A DNA stretch of 64,000 nt from Coprinopsis marcescibilis (GCA_004369085.1 ML210289.1:1-64000); one strand, 5' to 3'; shown: positions 12,858 to 25,333, counted from the first letter of the stretch. Notes: generated from the sequence alone by a model not told the origin. Translations and numbers: made by a program.

Positions 12858-15800
12858 TCAATTCAGCAAGTGGCATGAGCGTTGGATGACTGGGATATTA
12901 CCTGGAAATCTACTCCGCAGATTGTCTAATTCACGACTGCATTCGAGCGCTTCCTGTAACTTTCCAAGGGTTTCAAGGTATACTGTGGTTGTGGAGGGAG
13001 TCGACTAGATCCAGCTCGAATATAGAAGGATACATTGCAGCCAAGCGGTGACAAATTTCGATTGCCTCACGTGAGAATGGGATAGCTTCGGGCACCCGAT
13101 CACATACATAAAGATAGCGGGCCAGCCTGACCAACGACCGTGACAGAGTAAGAATGGCGGTCATTTCCTCTGGGTTGTTGCGCGCGAATCGACGTCCTAT
13201 CTCCACTGCCTCCTGACAGCATTCCACCGCCTCAGCTGGTCTTCCAGCGTCTCCGACATATCCTGCATGGTTGTGGAGTAAAGCGGCAAGGCTTGATTCA
13301 TTCATATGTTTGCGGGAAAACTCAACGCCCTCCAGGCTAACAACTATAGCCTCTTCGGGCTTCTTGCACTCGATAAGGCTTGAGGCTAAATTCAACAATG
13401 CCAAAGCCAACCGATCCTGAAACTTCTCTGGTTGACCAACTGCCAATTCTCGATAAAGGTCCACCAGTTCCATGTCAATATCACAGGCCTCGTTGAACTG
13501 ATTCATAGCTCTCAGCACGTGTCGTTTTGTATCCAGTGGGTGTGTTAGGGCCACTCGAGCTTCGTTTGCATGTGTCAATGCGAGTCGGCGGGAAATGGGC
13601 AAGGCTTCTTCGACATGGGGGAGGGCATCATCAGGACAACCAAGGCTCCATTGACATTGTGCCAACCACGCCAGACTTCGCGCAAATTCGAGTTCCATTG
13701 TGGTTTCTGGCTTTTCGTCCTTGTATGGAGCGTAGAGACCCACTGCCTCCTGGAGTAGGGGAAGGGCTTCTGTTTCTCTCTCAATGGCAGACCACAAGCA
13801 CCTGCTCAGCGAGACGTAGATCTTTGCCCTCCATCTTGCGAGTGCGAGACTCGGAGGACGACATGGCTGGCAAACAGTTATTAATCCACTGATGGTTATA
13901 GTATCCAGATTCAGATGTGGCCTACCGAAACTTTGCGCTCAAATGAAATAATGTCTATCATCGATCTGGTCGAAACAACGACTTCGAGCAGTGGTCGCGG
14001 GTTGTCCACAAAGATCGCACGAAGAAGCGTGGTATTTTCTTCATCTGCCTCCTCCCTCAGAGAGCGCCAGTGGGTATCAAAATATTGGATTGAGTACCAA
14101 AGCAGCTCAGGGAGTGATGTTCTCCCAACAACCGGGATCTTCCGTGGACGCTCCATCACATCCCAAGCCCAATCTCCATCCGAATATCCAAGAATTGGCA
14201 CGTTAGCCGGTGTAAGTTCCCGTGGAATGGCCAGCAGGCATAGCTTTACCAGCTTGCTATTGTGGGCCTCGCAGTCGATTCGGAAAGGTCGCGGGGCACG
14301 CTGAGCAAGATCCTCCTCGACCGATAGATGAAGCAGTCGTATGGGCCGTGTCAGGTCGTCCTTGGAGTAGTTTTGAAGCAAAGTTCGGATGAGCATGCAC
14401 ATGCGATGGACGTCATCTCCGGTGACTCCATCAGGGGCATACAATTCCGCAAGCCCACGTCGCGAAAGTGGCTCCTTCAGTGTAACAAGCGCCCCCATGA
14501 GAATGGTGTATTTCTCCACGAAGCGGTGATTCTTCCACTCCAGCTTCGACAGGATATGCTCGTAAAGCCTGTCCAGCTTCCCAGCCGCAGTCTCCGTCTC
14601 TGTCCAATAGAGGCTGGCACCCTTTAGGATATCCGCCAATTCTGCAGCCTGATTGTATGTGTTGTCGATGTGGTTGAGGACGGTTTCGGCCCATAGGAAT
14701 AGTCCCTCGGATTTGGCAATGAAAACGTTCAAGAGCTCGGGGGATATTGTGGTTTGGTAGTCGGTGATGGAAAGGCGGGTGATGATGAAGGTCCCGATGT
14801 CGGCCTGGGTGTTATCGCCAACCAAGGGGTGAGGGAAAGAGATAACATGGGGACGATTTTCCATATATTGCATCACTCGCGGGTCGGGGTGCGTGATGAG
14901 GACGAATCGGAACGTCGAGGGCAGTCGAGGGATGTAGTCTCGGAGAAGCGTCAGCATGGCGGGGTTCGGCTGCTCGTCCAGAGCGTCGATGCCAACAACG
15001 AAGTTGCGGCTTGAGGGTAGGTGGGGGATGATTGGGAGAACAAGGCCTTCAATTTGACGCGATGCTGACGCTGAAGCCAGTGTTTTGTTTTTGATAATGA
15101 GTTCTGCTATGGCCTTCTTGACGGGCTCGCTGATAGCGCACAGGCCTTGGATGAGCACGACTGTGAAGTCCTCTGCTGTGGGCTGTTGGCCGGCATGATC
15201 AAAGAAAACTGAGCACACAAGGAGCTGTTTTCGTTCCAGCTCTCTGCAGATGGTGTGCGCCAACGCCGATTTTCCGCTTCCAGCAGGACCTGGAACCAAA
15301 AGAATTCGAGCTCCCGAAGGATCCATCTCGAGTGAAGTGGCCCACGACAAAATTGCGTCGATGTGTATGACACGGGTGCCGTCCATACATGCTTGTGAAC
15401 GATCACAGGCACATCCCTTGGGGTTGCCGAGTAGTTGTAGCGCCTCGTTGACCTCGGTGGCCCCATCTAAGCAACCAGATGTAAGGGGTTACACTTACTC
15501 ACAGAATTATTGAAGTAAATTGACTAACGAATGTTGATAATCTGTTTGGCTGTCTGCAAGTGAGAGTTGTGGATATTGGCGCTCAGAAGGTTTGGCAGGA
15601 TATCCCGGCTGGAATCGAACACTGCGAATCAGGGTCAGCAAGCAGTAAATCGGTAATGCACATTATGAGCGTAGTGCACGCGCTCCAGCGCTCACCAGAT
15701 GACCCTGTCCTCTCCGAGACCTGAAGGGTCGAAGCTGCCAGTGCTTTATTCGATACGTCGGGAGTGGTGGAGCCTGTAGCAAATGGCAACAAGTTCCTCA

Positions 15801-15900
15801 GTAAATATTAGATAGGGCTAGAATTACACTGTGGCTTACCGTGACCTCTATGCACCGAATCAGCCTGCCTAAACATTTGGCTGCCTTCCCCTAGCCACAT
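12858..15900 (-). CDS. NACHT-TPR (STAND) protein 1, with a frame break near the C terminus
   Basis: A minus-strand multi-exon gene. First exon from 15900 (MWLGEGSQMF), then short exons joined at phase 1 and later phase 1/2 to the linker EALQLLGNPKGCACDRSQAC-MDGTRV, equivalent to the agaric 'WD...CLPGTR' linker. NACHT domain next: Walker A GPAGSGKSALAHTIC (about 15260-15300), Walker B FVVGIDALDE, sensor-like ITHPDPRVMQY, and WAETVLNHI. A phase-0 intron (about 13855-13910) leads to tetratricopeptide repeats (EALPLLQEAV, EEAIVVSLEGVEFSRK, AEAVECCQEAVEIGRR, PEAIPFSREAIEICHR). Such STAND proteins use nucleotide-dependent oligomerisation in fungal non-self recognition and programmed cell death; that role is family knowledge. 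The frame stops at 12973 inside a TPR (LHNHS-IP-stop), but the next frame continues the same TPR (YLETLGKLQEALECSREL) to a stop at 12858, so one base appears lost or gained. Confidence 0.75.
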
Positions 15901-17012
15901 TCCAACTTTGTTGAGTATCTAGATGACATTTAGCAACATCGGATTGGTGAAGAGTCGGTTGATCAGTCACCCATCGCACAACGACTGAGGCTAGTGATAC
16001 ACACCTTTTCCATATCCTTGCCCAAAGGATCGATGATGCTGACTAGGCTGTAGTGAGAAAAAAGAGAACCAGAGCGAGAGACAAGGCAAGCTAAGGGAAG
16101 CAAGGGGACAATGTCAACTGCAAATCAACATCGTGCACAACTCCGTGCCAATGGTTCACACGTTTGGCATCTGACACAGCAACTTCCAATAACCATGACC
16201 AGCCAATTTTTTTTAGTTTTGTCGCTCAACACTCCTGTCTATATGCCACTTACTTATCAAGAGAGCGCGTGGCAGTCCCTCGTCGGTTACCACTCAACCA
16301 ACCAACCAACCAACCCTCTGTTTTTAATTTTCTGACTAAATCTGCATGAGCCTCAAATCGTTTCCCAGAGACGGGCGACCGAATACAATATGAAAAGAAA
16401 CACATATTCATATTCCAAGTAAACTTATCACAGGCATGTCTATAGTAATACAAGAACCGCCTTGCTTCTCTACGGCATCCAGGAATTGAGGAAATATATT
16501 TCGTTGCTTACAACAGACTTCGGAAATTTCCGTGTGTACGATACCGTTGTAACTTGCTAGAAAATAAATGTTGGAAGAAGAAACTGTGGGAAAAGGCAAA
16601 GGTGAGAACGCTAAACTGCGATAACAGCAGGCCCTAGATAGAGCAGTGTGACGGGAAGAGGGGTGTAATAAGCCTTGACTCGCACACTGGCCCTGCAGTG
16701 GACCAGGGCCAGTGCGAGAAGTCTCAGAAACAGTATCAAAGGAATGAAGAAAGTGGTCCAAACGGAAAAAATAAAACAATCAAGTACAAACAGAGCTAGG
16801 CAGAATCGTTATAGATATGAAAGGGATCCAAGATTTCAACTTGTGTCTAGCCTGGGCCCTGTGCTACTAAATATTAATAGCACTCACTGCTACTTCCCCA
16901 GATCCTTGAACAGTCGAACCGCATCCTCTAGCTCTTTGCTGACTCCCGCCACGTCCGACTGTGTAAGCCAATTGTCGATGTCAAGATGTGCTTCATTGTA
17001 AAAACTATCTCG
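15901..17012. other. spacer between the two NACHT-TPR genes
   Basis: Promoter side of NACHT-TPR 1 and 3' flank of NACHT-TPR 2. Contains a short (AACC)n tract at about 16294-16315 and the 378-bp dispersed repeat at 16450-16827. Frames in this stretch are short and overlap the repeat. Confidence 0.5.
16450..16827 (+). repeat. 370-bp dispersed repeat, copy 1
   Basis: Begins caagaaccgccttgcttc and ends near ttatagatatgaaaggga. It aligns over its whole length, same orientation, with 34037-34393. Differences are mainly substitutions plus a few indels. A notable one: copy 1 carries a perfect 10-bp inverted repeat (cactggccct at 16685-16694 and agggccagtg at 16705-16714, 10-nt loop), whose right arm is missing in copy 2. 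Antisense frames in both copies share stretches, but the substitutions fall mostly at first codon positions, which argues against coding constraint. No terminal repeats seen. Confidence 0.85.
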
Positions 17013-20000
17013 TTACTGGGACCCAATGAGGGAATCTCTGCAGGCTTTCAGCGAATCGATAAGCGGAGCGACATATTTATCGCCCACACAAAGGTCCAAC
17101 TTCAAGCGACAGCAAATAGAAACCGACTCCTTCGCCAAAGAAACCGCGTCGTCATAACGCTCAGCCAAGTTGAGTGCGTGTGCCAAAGTGTGAAGATAGT
17201 TGGCAAGGTCCACCTCGAGTTCTTGAGAAAGGGATGCCGCCTCGTCATCCTCCCAAGGCTCTACCAATGCCCTCTGAGTCGAAACCGCTTCCTTTCCAGC
17301 TTCGATAGCTTCTTCGTAATCGGCCCTCCCAGGTACATGAGTCAAGTACCACGCATAGTTGTTCAGGCATTCTGCCAACTTTCTGTCGAAGATGTCCATG
17401 GAGATGCGGTCCCAGCCGAGTAGCAACAGACGCAGGTAACTGATAGCTTCCTTTGCGTTTTCAGCAGCATCGGCGTAACGTCCGCATTCACTGAGGTACT
17501 GGGCCTGATTTTTCAGTGAGATCACCAAGGAGTACCTTGGCTTGTCACGGTCAGCCTCCAGGAGAATGCGATACATGGCGATGGCTTCTGCTCCGTGCTC
17601 GATTGCTTCCTCGTTCCGCCCCGCGACAGACAAGTATTGTGCATGCTTGCAAATCCAATCCGCCAGAAACTGATCGTCGTGAGGGGAAGTCCTTTCTCGT
17701 ACGGCCTGACGATACATGTCGACTGATTCCTTCGCCAACGATATAGCCTCGTCGTAACGCGCATGTCGATCCAGCACAAAAAGCAGAGCCGACAGGCAAC
17801 TCTCTAGCTCAATCTGGTACGCAGGGTTGTCTGATACCGAAAGAGTACGGTAGATGTTGATGGCTTGCTGGAGCGGCTCGATGGAGTCGAAAGAGCACTC
17901 TGAATGAATGAGGCATCGTGCAAGGTTGGTGAGTGATTGGGCCACGTTAACTTCCGAACCAGCGGATAGTTGGCGGGAGATTACGATGGCTTCCAAGGCC
18001 ATTTCTCTGGCCTGTGAGTGGTCGCCACAAGACGCCATATCGCATGAGAGGTTCCTAAGCGAGCTGACAAGGCTGACCTCGAACCTCTCGGGATCCGAGG
18101 CGGCCAACTGGCGGTAGATCTCAACGCACTCGGAGTGAGCGCGCAATCCCTCCATTTCAGAGTCCACCTGAACTAGCCTCCCACGACCCTCGAGCAGCTT
18201 CGCCAGACATGCTCGGGTATCGACCGTTGTGTTAGACTGCAGTTCGCGTACAACGTCGATAGCTTGTGCGCAATTGTCCTGTGCGTCGCTAAAACTCAGG
18301 GTCAGTCCTAGGCAGCTGGAGTAAAGCTGCATAGACCAGGCCAAATCCAGCTCTACGCTCGGGTTCGAGTTCGGTCGGCTCTTGATGAAGATGGCCTGTC
18401 GATAGACGATGCCTGCTTCCCTCAACAGAGGTAGTGCCTCTTCATATCTCGAGTCGAGATAAAGGGCTGCGGCCATTGCATGATAAAGTTTCGCTCGCTC
18501 TCTCCAGCAAAACCGCTCTTTTGAGTTCTACCGGATCTGGTATACGCTTTACGTAGAAAGGACGTTACATCAACAGAAGTCCTTATATGTCAACCATTAG
18601 GTCTGGTACTTACCGAGACTAAAAGGTTTAGAGAGATGTCGGTGACAGTTCCGAAAGCTGCGGTAGCTTCGAGTATCGGTGCGAGATTATGGGGAAGCAC
18701 CGTCTCGTGTATGAGCCGAATGTGCGCCGCATCGATGCGTTCCACTGCCATGCAGAGGCTGTGTTCCATAAAATAGGTGCACGAATACAATAGCTGCTCC
18801 GACATGTCTTCCTTCACCAGCTGGGCCTGGGGAATGTGCTGGCGATTGTATTTGAATGCGTCGACATCGAGGTCGCGTTTGAAGTCTAGCTTTGAGCTGT
18901 ACCCCAGCAAAGTCTGGGCTTGGTCTGGATTTTGTCCCGGGAGAAGCTCACGTCGGATGGTCAATAGCGCAAGTCGTGAGAGCCGTTGATGGTGGTCGTC
19001 GGTATCCAACCGGTAAGGAGCCGGAGCACGTTGGGTCAAGTACTCCTGAACCGAAAGGTGAATGAACTGGAGAGGTTCGCCGCTGCGAGAATGCCAGCTG
19101 GGAGTGATGGAGCTGCTGCTGCTGCGAAGAAGCGGGCGAACGAGTGTGGAAATCTTATCGATGATGCCCTCTGGCTGGTACAAGGAGGCGAGGGCTCCCG
19201 GGGATAGAACTTCCTTGACCGTGACCAGCGCGCCGATGATGAGCTTGCCCAACGAATTCAAGGTCCGTCTATTTAACCTTGGAAAGGATATCAGAGTAGA
19301 GACTGTCGAGTCTCGGAACAGCATTTCCATCCTCCACCCAATGTGCGCTCCTGCCCTTGAGGATATCCTTCAATTCGCATATAGGGTCATAAGCACGCTC
19401 GAGGTGATTAAGAACCGTCGCCGCCCACAAGAAAACACCCTCCGACTTGTCCATAAATTCATCCCTGACACTTTCCGACACTTTATCGCCAAACTCTGTG
19501 TCGTTTAGTCGTTGGGTGGTGTAGATGGTGAGGTCTTGACGGTTGGAATTGGATGGGCCTGTCAGGGAGTGGAGGCAGAAGTGGACGTGCGGTCGGGTTT
19601 TGAGGCGTTGCATGATGTGAGGTTCGGAACGGGTGGTGGCGATGACGCGAAGGTTGGGCGGGAGGTGTGGGACCGGGTCCCGGAGGATGATTAAGAGCAC
19701 TTCATCGTCTTCTTCGTCGAGGGCGTCGATCGTAAGAACGAATGCGCGGTCGGGTGGTAGGGACTTGGCAGCGGGTACGACGATTGCTTGGAACTGCCTT
19801 TGAGGCCCGGCAGAGGTTAAGGAACTGTCCTTGCACAATATTTCCCCAACGCTCTGAAGAACGTGCTCGTCGACGCTACACAAACCCCGGATGAGGACCG
19901 CAAGAAAATTGGACACCGTCGATTGGTCGTTCATCTGGTCGAAGAAGCTCGCGAGCAGGATGCCTTGCTGGTGCGTCCGTTGGCATATTGTGTGTAAGAG

Positions 20001-20814
20001 GGAAGATTTGCCGCTACCGACTGCGTCTGCTACAAGGTACATTTGTGTCTTGAGTTCAGATGCTGCTGTCAATGTGTCGTCCTCCATTGCGCTATGGATC
20101 CAGGTCCACATATCGTCGAGGTGGGACTGACGTGTGCCAGGGAGGCAGACGCGAGATGAGTCCCATGTACATTGCTTTGGATCTGGCAGGCGTCGCAGTG
20201 CCTCACGGATCTCTGTTTCGGTGACTGACAAAGTTCAAGAGGGGCTAGCGTTAGCAGACGGTATGTACATCATTTACCTAAAAGTAATGCTTACAGCGGT
20301 TTGGGCTAGCTTGAAATATGTTATTGGTGATGTGCTGGTAGATATTACCACCCGCGATGTTAATTTGAAAGTCCTGGAGTGATAAGTTGCTAGCACCTGT
20401 AAAGAGCTCTATGGCCCCTTGCGTGAGATGCAATTGTAAGCATGGTCCAGACGAAGGTCGGGGTAACTGGCAGACGTGCCAGCTTGCACTCACTGGCGTT
20501 TGGTGTCGCTTTGATATCAGTCAATTGACTCTCTAATTCCTGGATATGTCAGCGCCAGCAGTTTAATATTGCTTCCACAGTACTGCTGGCTTCAGCCACG
20601 TAGTACAGTCCGCTGAATTTGCCAACTAACGGAGAAGTACTACTAACCCAATCACCGTTTCGCTCAGTTCCAAATCGCAGTGAGTAGCTAGAGCGAATTT
20701 GCTTTTAGTACGGGCCTGTATGTCGTAGAGGGTGTGCAAACAATGTGGAAAGGGTGCAGGGGCTGGGACATTCAGACTGACGCGGAGGACTCTTCCGAAA
20801 GGGTCAACGGTCAT
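17013..20814 (-). CDS. NACHT-TPR (STAND) protein 2, reading frame interrupted
   Basis: Minus-strand multi-exon gene, paralog of the one at 12858-15900. Exon 1 from 20814 encodes MTVDPFGRVLRVSLNV ... THCDLELSET. A short exon ELESQLTDIKATPNAS then joins (phase 1) to SASNLSLQDFQINIAGGNIY, a G/N/I-rich segment like those preceding many agaric NACHT domains. Next come the linker CTWDSSRVCLPGTR (about 20100-20170), Walker A DAVGSGKSSLLHTIC, Walker B VLTIDALDEED, TTRSEPHIM and WAATVLNHL. The frame meets TAG at 19269-19271, where paralog 1 has Trp, and then shifts frame into LIIGALVTVKEVLSP. A 34-nt GT-AG segment could be removed in phase 0 to bypass both, but it would delete a conserved stretch and is very short for an intron. 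The C terminus (18476-17013) carries about nine TPRs (for example YEEALPLLREAG, YDEAISLAKESV, YADAAENAKEAI). Another frame doubt lies at about 18505-18530. It is either a decaying gene or carries assembly errors. Confidence 0.65.
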
Positions 20815-21488
20815 TGCATTTGTTTCTATTTGCTCCCGCCATCAGTCTCACGCACAGGCCTTCCCGCCTCGATCCCGACGAGTTGTTTCTGCAGCCTGCT
20901 TTAATTGGTGCGTCTCTGTTGTTCGCCCAAAACCCTGATCAGCCTCCACATTCAAGATACGCACACTTCGTTACTTATAACCAAACGACACAAGTATCAC
21001 TGCGCTGAAAACCATCTAACTGAATAGCTGGATTTACTATTGTATTCAGCCCTCCAAGAGAACAGACAAGGTCGATGGCCCTGGAAGCGACTGGGAGAAT
21101 ACAGATTGTTGAAATTTCATAAGCTAGCGCTACTGACATAGTCTATTCGTAGAGCAAGTTGGCGTTTCGAGGCATAAAAAGAATGATTGGTACATAGAAT
21201 TTCAAAGCAAGAGGAGCTGACCAAAAAGAGCGAGGCGAAATGGGTAAAATTGAGAATCAAGACCACCGAGAAATTCGAGACTTGGACAGGGCAACAAGAG
21301 ATACTGGAGCAAGTGAAAAAGGAGCCTAAGGGGCCTCGGTCGTCAGCAATGGAAAGGGAAGATCAAATCAAACTAACAGGGACCACATATCAGCAGGGAT
21401 CTCTATTCCCCTCCACCAATTCCCAAGACCTCGCCCTTCCCGCAGCTGAGGTTCATGCTCACCTCGCTCACTACCGTATCTTCTTTCT
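20815..21488. other. intergenic region with a dispersed repeat
   Basis: Promoter side of NACHT-TPR 2 and 3' flank of SNX3. Contains copy b of the 140-bp repeat (21050-21191). A plus-strand frame at 21187-21582 overlaps the SNX3 terminal exon in antisense and is not considered a gene. Confidence 0.5.
21050..21191 (+). repeat. 140-bp direct repeat, copy b
   Basis: From ccctccaagagaacag through ggcataaaaagaatgattgg, same orientation as 12494-12632. Both copies sit about 225-300 bp past the stop codon of a minus-strand gene (NACHT-TPR 1 and SNX3). Beyond the core a weak match (ttcaaagc / tttacaaagc) continues for some 20 bp. Confidence 0.8.
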
Positions 21489-22436
21489 TCAAACCCACTG
21501 GCTTCTATCCCACGCTGGATCCTGCAAGAACGCGCAGAGGACTTTGCTTCCTGTCTGTGGAAGCATTGAACGTCAGAATTAGAGAAAAAAGGTAGCTCGG
21601 GTCAAAGTAGCGGAACAAACAGAAGATACACAGGAGTTGTGGCTCAAGATCCGCAAGCACCGGCCGGGACAGAGTTCGCGACCCAGAAGACCCAGAAAAG
21701 GAGGCAATGAAACGGAGTGAGTCGCGGAGAGGGGGCGTAGTCCAAAGAAGCAAGAGTGAAAGTATAATACTCACTTGAAGTAGAGGATGCCCAGCAACTA
21801 TGCTCAAGAACCGTTCCAGACCTTCCCGTCGTGTCTCGATGACCTCATCGGAGAATCGGTTTGTGAAAACCTTGCCAGGTAATGTTGGGATGTTCACCCG
21901 TGTTGATTCGTGTTCGAGGATATCGCGGAATGCCTCAAAATCGGAGTATCGACGTCGAACCACTGAATGCCGCAGTTTGAAAGCAGGGATGTTGGTCTAG
22001 AGCAGTTCCCGATGAGTGTCACCGCGGTCCGCGGTTGTTGTGGGGGAATGACTCACTTTGCATACGATTTCGTAGTCGGTGTACATCTTCCGTCCAAACC
22101 CTACGTTTGCATGAGTTTCACACCAACGACGGTGCTGGTACAGATATCGTACCATGCGTCTGGGGATTACGGACTTCAATTTCCAAGAAGCTCTCGGGCA
22201 CGCTGTACATTTCTTCAATCTAGACAAGAAATACCGTCAATCCAACCATTATTTGAGCGCTGTATTAGTCCAGAATTCTGTTCCCAAAGAGAACGTCGAT
22301 GCTATTGGAACCCCAACGCATCTGATACAAGCATGAAGCAGAGAAGGAGGAAACACATACTCACCGTTTGCTCCCTCCCCGATGAGAGAGTCGCCTCAAA
22401 CACTGTGCTGCGAGCAAATGGATTCGTAGTCGTCAT
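21489..22436 (-). CDS. SNX3: sorting nexin SNX3/Grd19 (PX-domain protein)
   Basis: Five exons on the minus strand. Exon 1 from 22436 gives [20 protein letters not shown]. The next exon has [20 protein letters not shown]. Then [15 protein letters not shown], then [25 protein letters not shown] ... [24 protein letters not shown], and a terminal exon [19 protein letters not shown] with TGA at 21489-21491. Together this is a complete small PX-only sorting nexin with the phosphoinositide-binding RRRYSDFE and the KVFTNRF.DE..E.RR.GLE signature, at about the usual length of around 150 residues. SNX3/Grd19 binds PI3P on endosomes and works with retromer to recycle membrane cargo. All splice sites are GT-AG. 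The substitution of the otherwise typical residues is minimal, so the gene looks intact. Confidence 0.93.
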
Positions 22437-25333
22437 GTTGAGCTCTGAAGATCGTCCCTAGTTCCAATACACCGCCCTTCTGAAAGATTTAGATATAGTG
22501 GTTGAAGCAGTTCTGGAGTTTCTCGATAAGCACTCCTGCAAATCCTGGTAGTGAATCAGACTCTGGTTGTCCCGGTGGTAGCTTAGAGGGTAAAGGACAA
22601 ATAGATCGTTCTGAGGGGTCCCCCGTCGTCGTCACTAGGTAGATCGTATTCAGGAAGGAGAAGTGGTCGTTTGCAAAGATCGAGTGCTGTTGAAGCGGAA
22701 CGATCAGTCGTTTCATCGTGCTGATGTTTGGCTTCTAATTGTCCTTGTTTGAAGCTGAGGCCATCTGATTTAAAGGTAAACGAACGGTTTACCATTGACG
22801 AAGTTGGAACCCACACTCAAGAACGGTCATTTTATCCCGGACTTCACAGCAAGAGTCAGCCAAATCCGAACTAACCTCGAGAATCTCAGCTTAACATGCA
22901 CCCTATCAGTGGAAATCTAGCTGGACGTACAAATCCACTAGCTTGGAGTCTCAGGAGTCAGAAATCTTCAAGGAATTGGACCGGGTTCTCAAATGCATTG
23001 TTGGACCGTCACTGTTAGATAGCGGACCACCAGTTTTGCATCCTACCAGTGTGTATATGGGATCACCACTACAAAGCTGAGGTAGGTCAGCGTTTTGTGC
23101 TGTCCGCATCTCAGGACGCCAATGACTGGGTATTCAAGCCATAATTTCTCAAGGGTTTGGGCCTACCTCCGATAGGCTGATAAGTAGTCAGTGGTTCACA
23201 GGAAACCCAATCACTTATCGGTGGAGAGAGTCTGTGACTCCAATTTGCCGTCAGTTACTACCCAACTTTATGCCTAGCGAGAGATGCTGTGTTGGTCGAA
23301 AGAGCCTAGTGCTATTTGGCACGATTGGAAAAGGTCAGCCAGGTCGCCACATCCAGAATATATGTGATACATAGGACTAATATTTTCGAATGAATGGTGG
23401 CAGCGCCGACAACTCCGGCTCGGGTCAACGCATGGACACCGAAGAGTAACTTGTCAATGGACGCCGCCTATCCAATACCAGTATATTGGAAAAGACCGAT
23501 TGTGTCCTAGCACCGATTTCTAACGCCAGTTCGATGGCACAAGTCATGGTACTGAATGAATTGATGCCAGAGGGCCAGTGGGGCGTTCCCTTCGGTGGAA
23601 TTGCTGCTGGTTCACCCTATCTCGAGCCACGGCTGCCGCTTGCGGGTATATCGCAAACTAACCAATAGTGGACTTCCAACTATGAGCGCCCGACCGCACA
23701 AGTGGCTTAGCTCCAACCCCCTTCAGGCCTTAGGTGACACGCAATTAGGAGATTGGCTACCAATTTATGAGCGCCAAATGAGCAGACGACCCGGACCGTG
23801 ACACTGATGAGCGAACGGGCCATTTAGAGGGCGTGTGGTCGATATGACTCACCAGAAATTCAGGCGCCTGTCGAGCATCACTCGAAAGTGTGGTCAGATA
23901 ACCACCCAGTCGCGAAACGGCGTTCAATTAGTCTCAGGAAAAGCTAAGAATGCGTGCGAGATTCCACGCGACTGCTCTTCTGTCGGAACCGGGTGGCGAG
24001 CGGGTTTTGCTATTTTGCGAGGTGACACCTACAGTCTACTGCACCGAGCAGAGTTATTAGACAAGGGCAAGCGTGAAAAAGAAAGGGGTGAAACGAAAAC
24101 AACTAGTAGCCTACGTCGAGATGACTTTTGTTAGATGTGTGAAGGAGATACGACACCAACCCGAGACAGAGGTTCTCAGCGTCGTATCCCCTTCGCAGTC
24201 TGTGCGGCGGTGCTGAAGAGGGCCGGAAATGCGCTGTTCTCCGGTTCGACTCCTTTGCGAAATGTTTGGACAAAGGTTTCCGGGTCTGCGGAAGCAGAGG
24301 CACTGTAGGCTCATCAAAGATCCTCTCCCTCCCTTGGGGATGGTCTTGGTATGATACGAGAGGCACTGATGTCGGGCAGGTGATTCCTGAAACGCGCTCG
24401 ACACTTCGCTTTTCTCCGCCTGTCAATTTTTGCCGGCATAAAGGCCCCTGGCACTTGGGAATGAGGCTATAGATAATATGTATATGTATGTACATGGCAA
24501 CATGACAGTTTCTATTCTCGCTCTCATGGAATTACCCGGAAATCAGGACATCACAACAACTTCGAATCCATCGATCTAATAATTCCGCCTGGTAGGAACT
24601 CTGGGTCTCCGGCTCCTAAACCTTTAATATTAATATCCACCTGGCAGTGCTATTCAATTCAGAAATCTCAGGACTCAGCCCCAAGTAAGTCCTTATCATG
24701 ATTCCATATAAGCGAATGGAGAACTACAGGTTTATGGCTCCAGTTACCAAGACGTTTCACAACAAAAATGGACTCCGACGTGCTTCCTTTCCTACAACGG
24801 AAAGTTCAAAAGGTGGGTTTAACTCCGACGTTCCGTATGAGCTGCATTGATCTTATCGTGAGCACATATCTTGCTCAGGTGGGCTCTTCTAGTCCTTTTA
24901 TCTTTGACCAATCTTCGGCCATGGATATCATGAGGCCTCTCTATCGACTCCGCTCGGAGTATACTCGTATTCTCCCCGCACGGAATGCGCCATCCCTTCA
25001 GAAGCAGAGACCATGATGTCGGCTCATCCCAGGTTGGCCGGGGACGTTGACCCCTTTCAATCATCACCATGCGTCCCTTCTGATTCGGCGGTTACTCATT
25101 GTTCAGTCTTTTCTTTTGTCTGACATTGCGTTCTTTCCCATTCCCCACCAATACCCACATTCTGTCACACCCGCAGCCTTCGCTATACTTGTTGTGCACC
25201 CTTTCTCTTTCGCCTGTAAACCCATCCTTGCAGTGTACTTGTAAGTAGTCTAATTTTGACGGCAAGTACGTAGATATATCGGCTCTGACGAATCAAGGTT
25301 ATAAGATTATTTTCAGGTTCCCTCAACAGATCG
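22437..25333. other. 2.9-kb gene-poor stretch
   Basis: The largest low-content stretch of the window. Open frames stay below 130 codons, overlap on both strands and show no domain or splice logic. Minus-strand frames at 22489-22816 are near the SNX3 promoter but have no recognisable product. I saw no terminal repeats, transposase or reverse transcriptase motif. It may be decayed mobile DNA, but that is not shown by the sequence. Confidence 0.4.

Noticed and set aside
22437..25333. Transposon remnant in the gene-poor stretch
   Set aside because: No reverse transcriptase, integrase or transposase motif and no terminal repeats could be found by eye.
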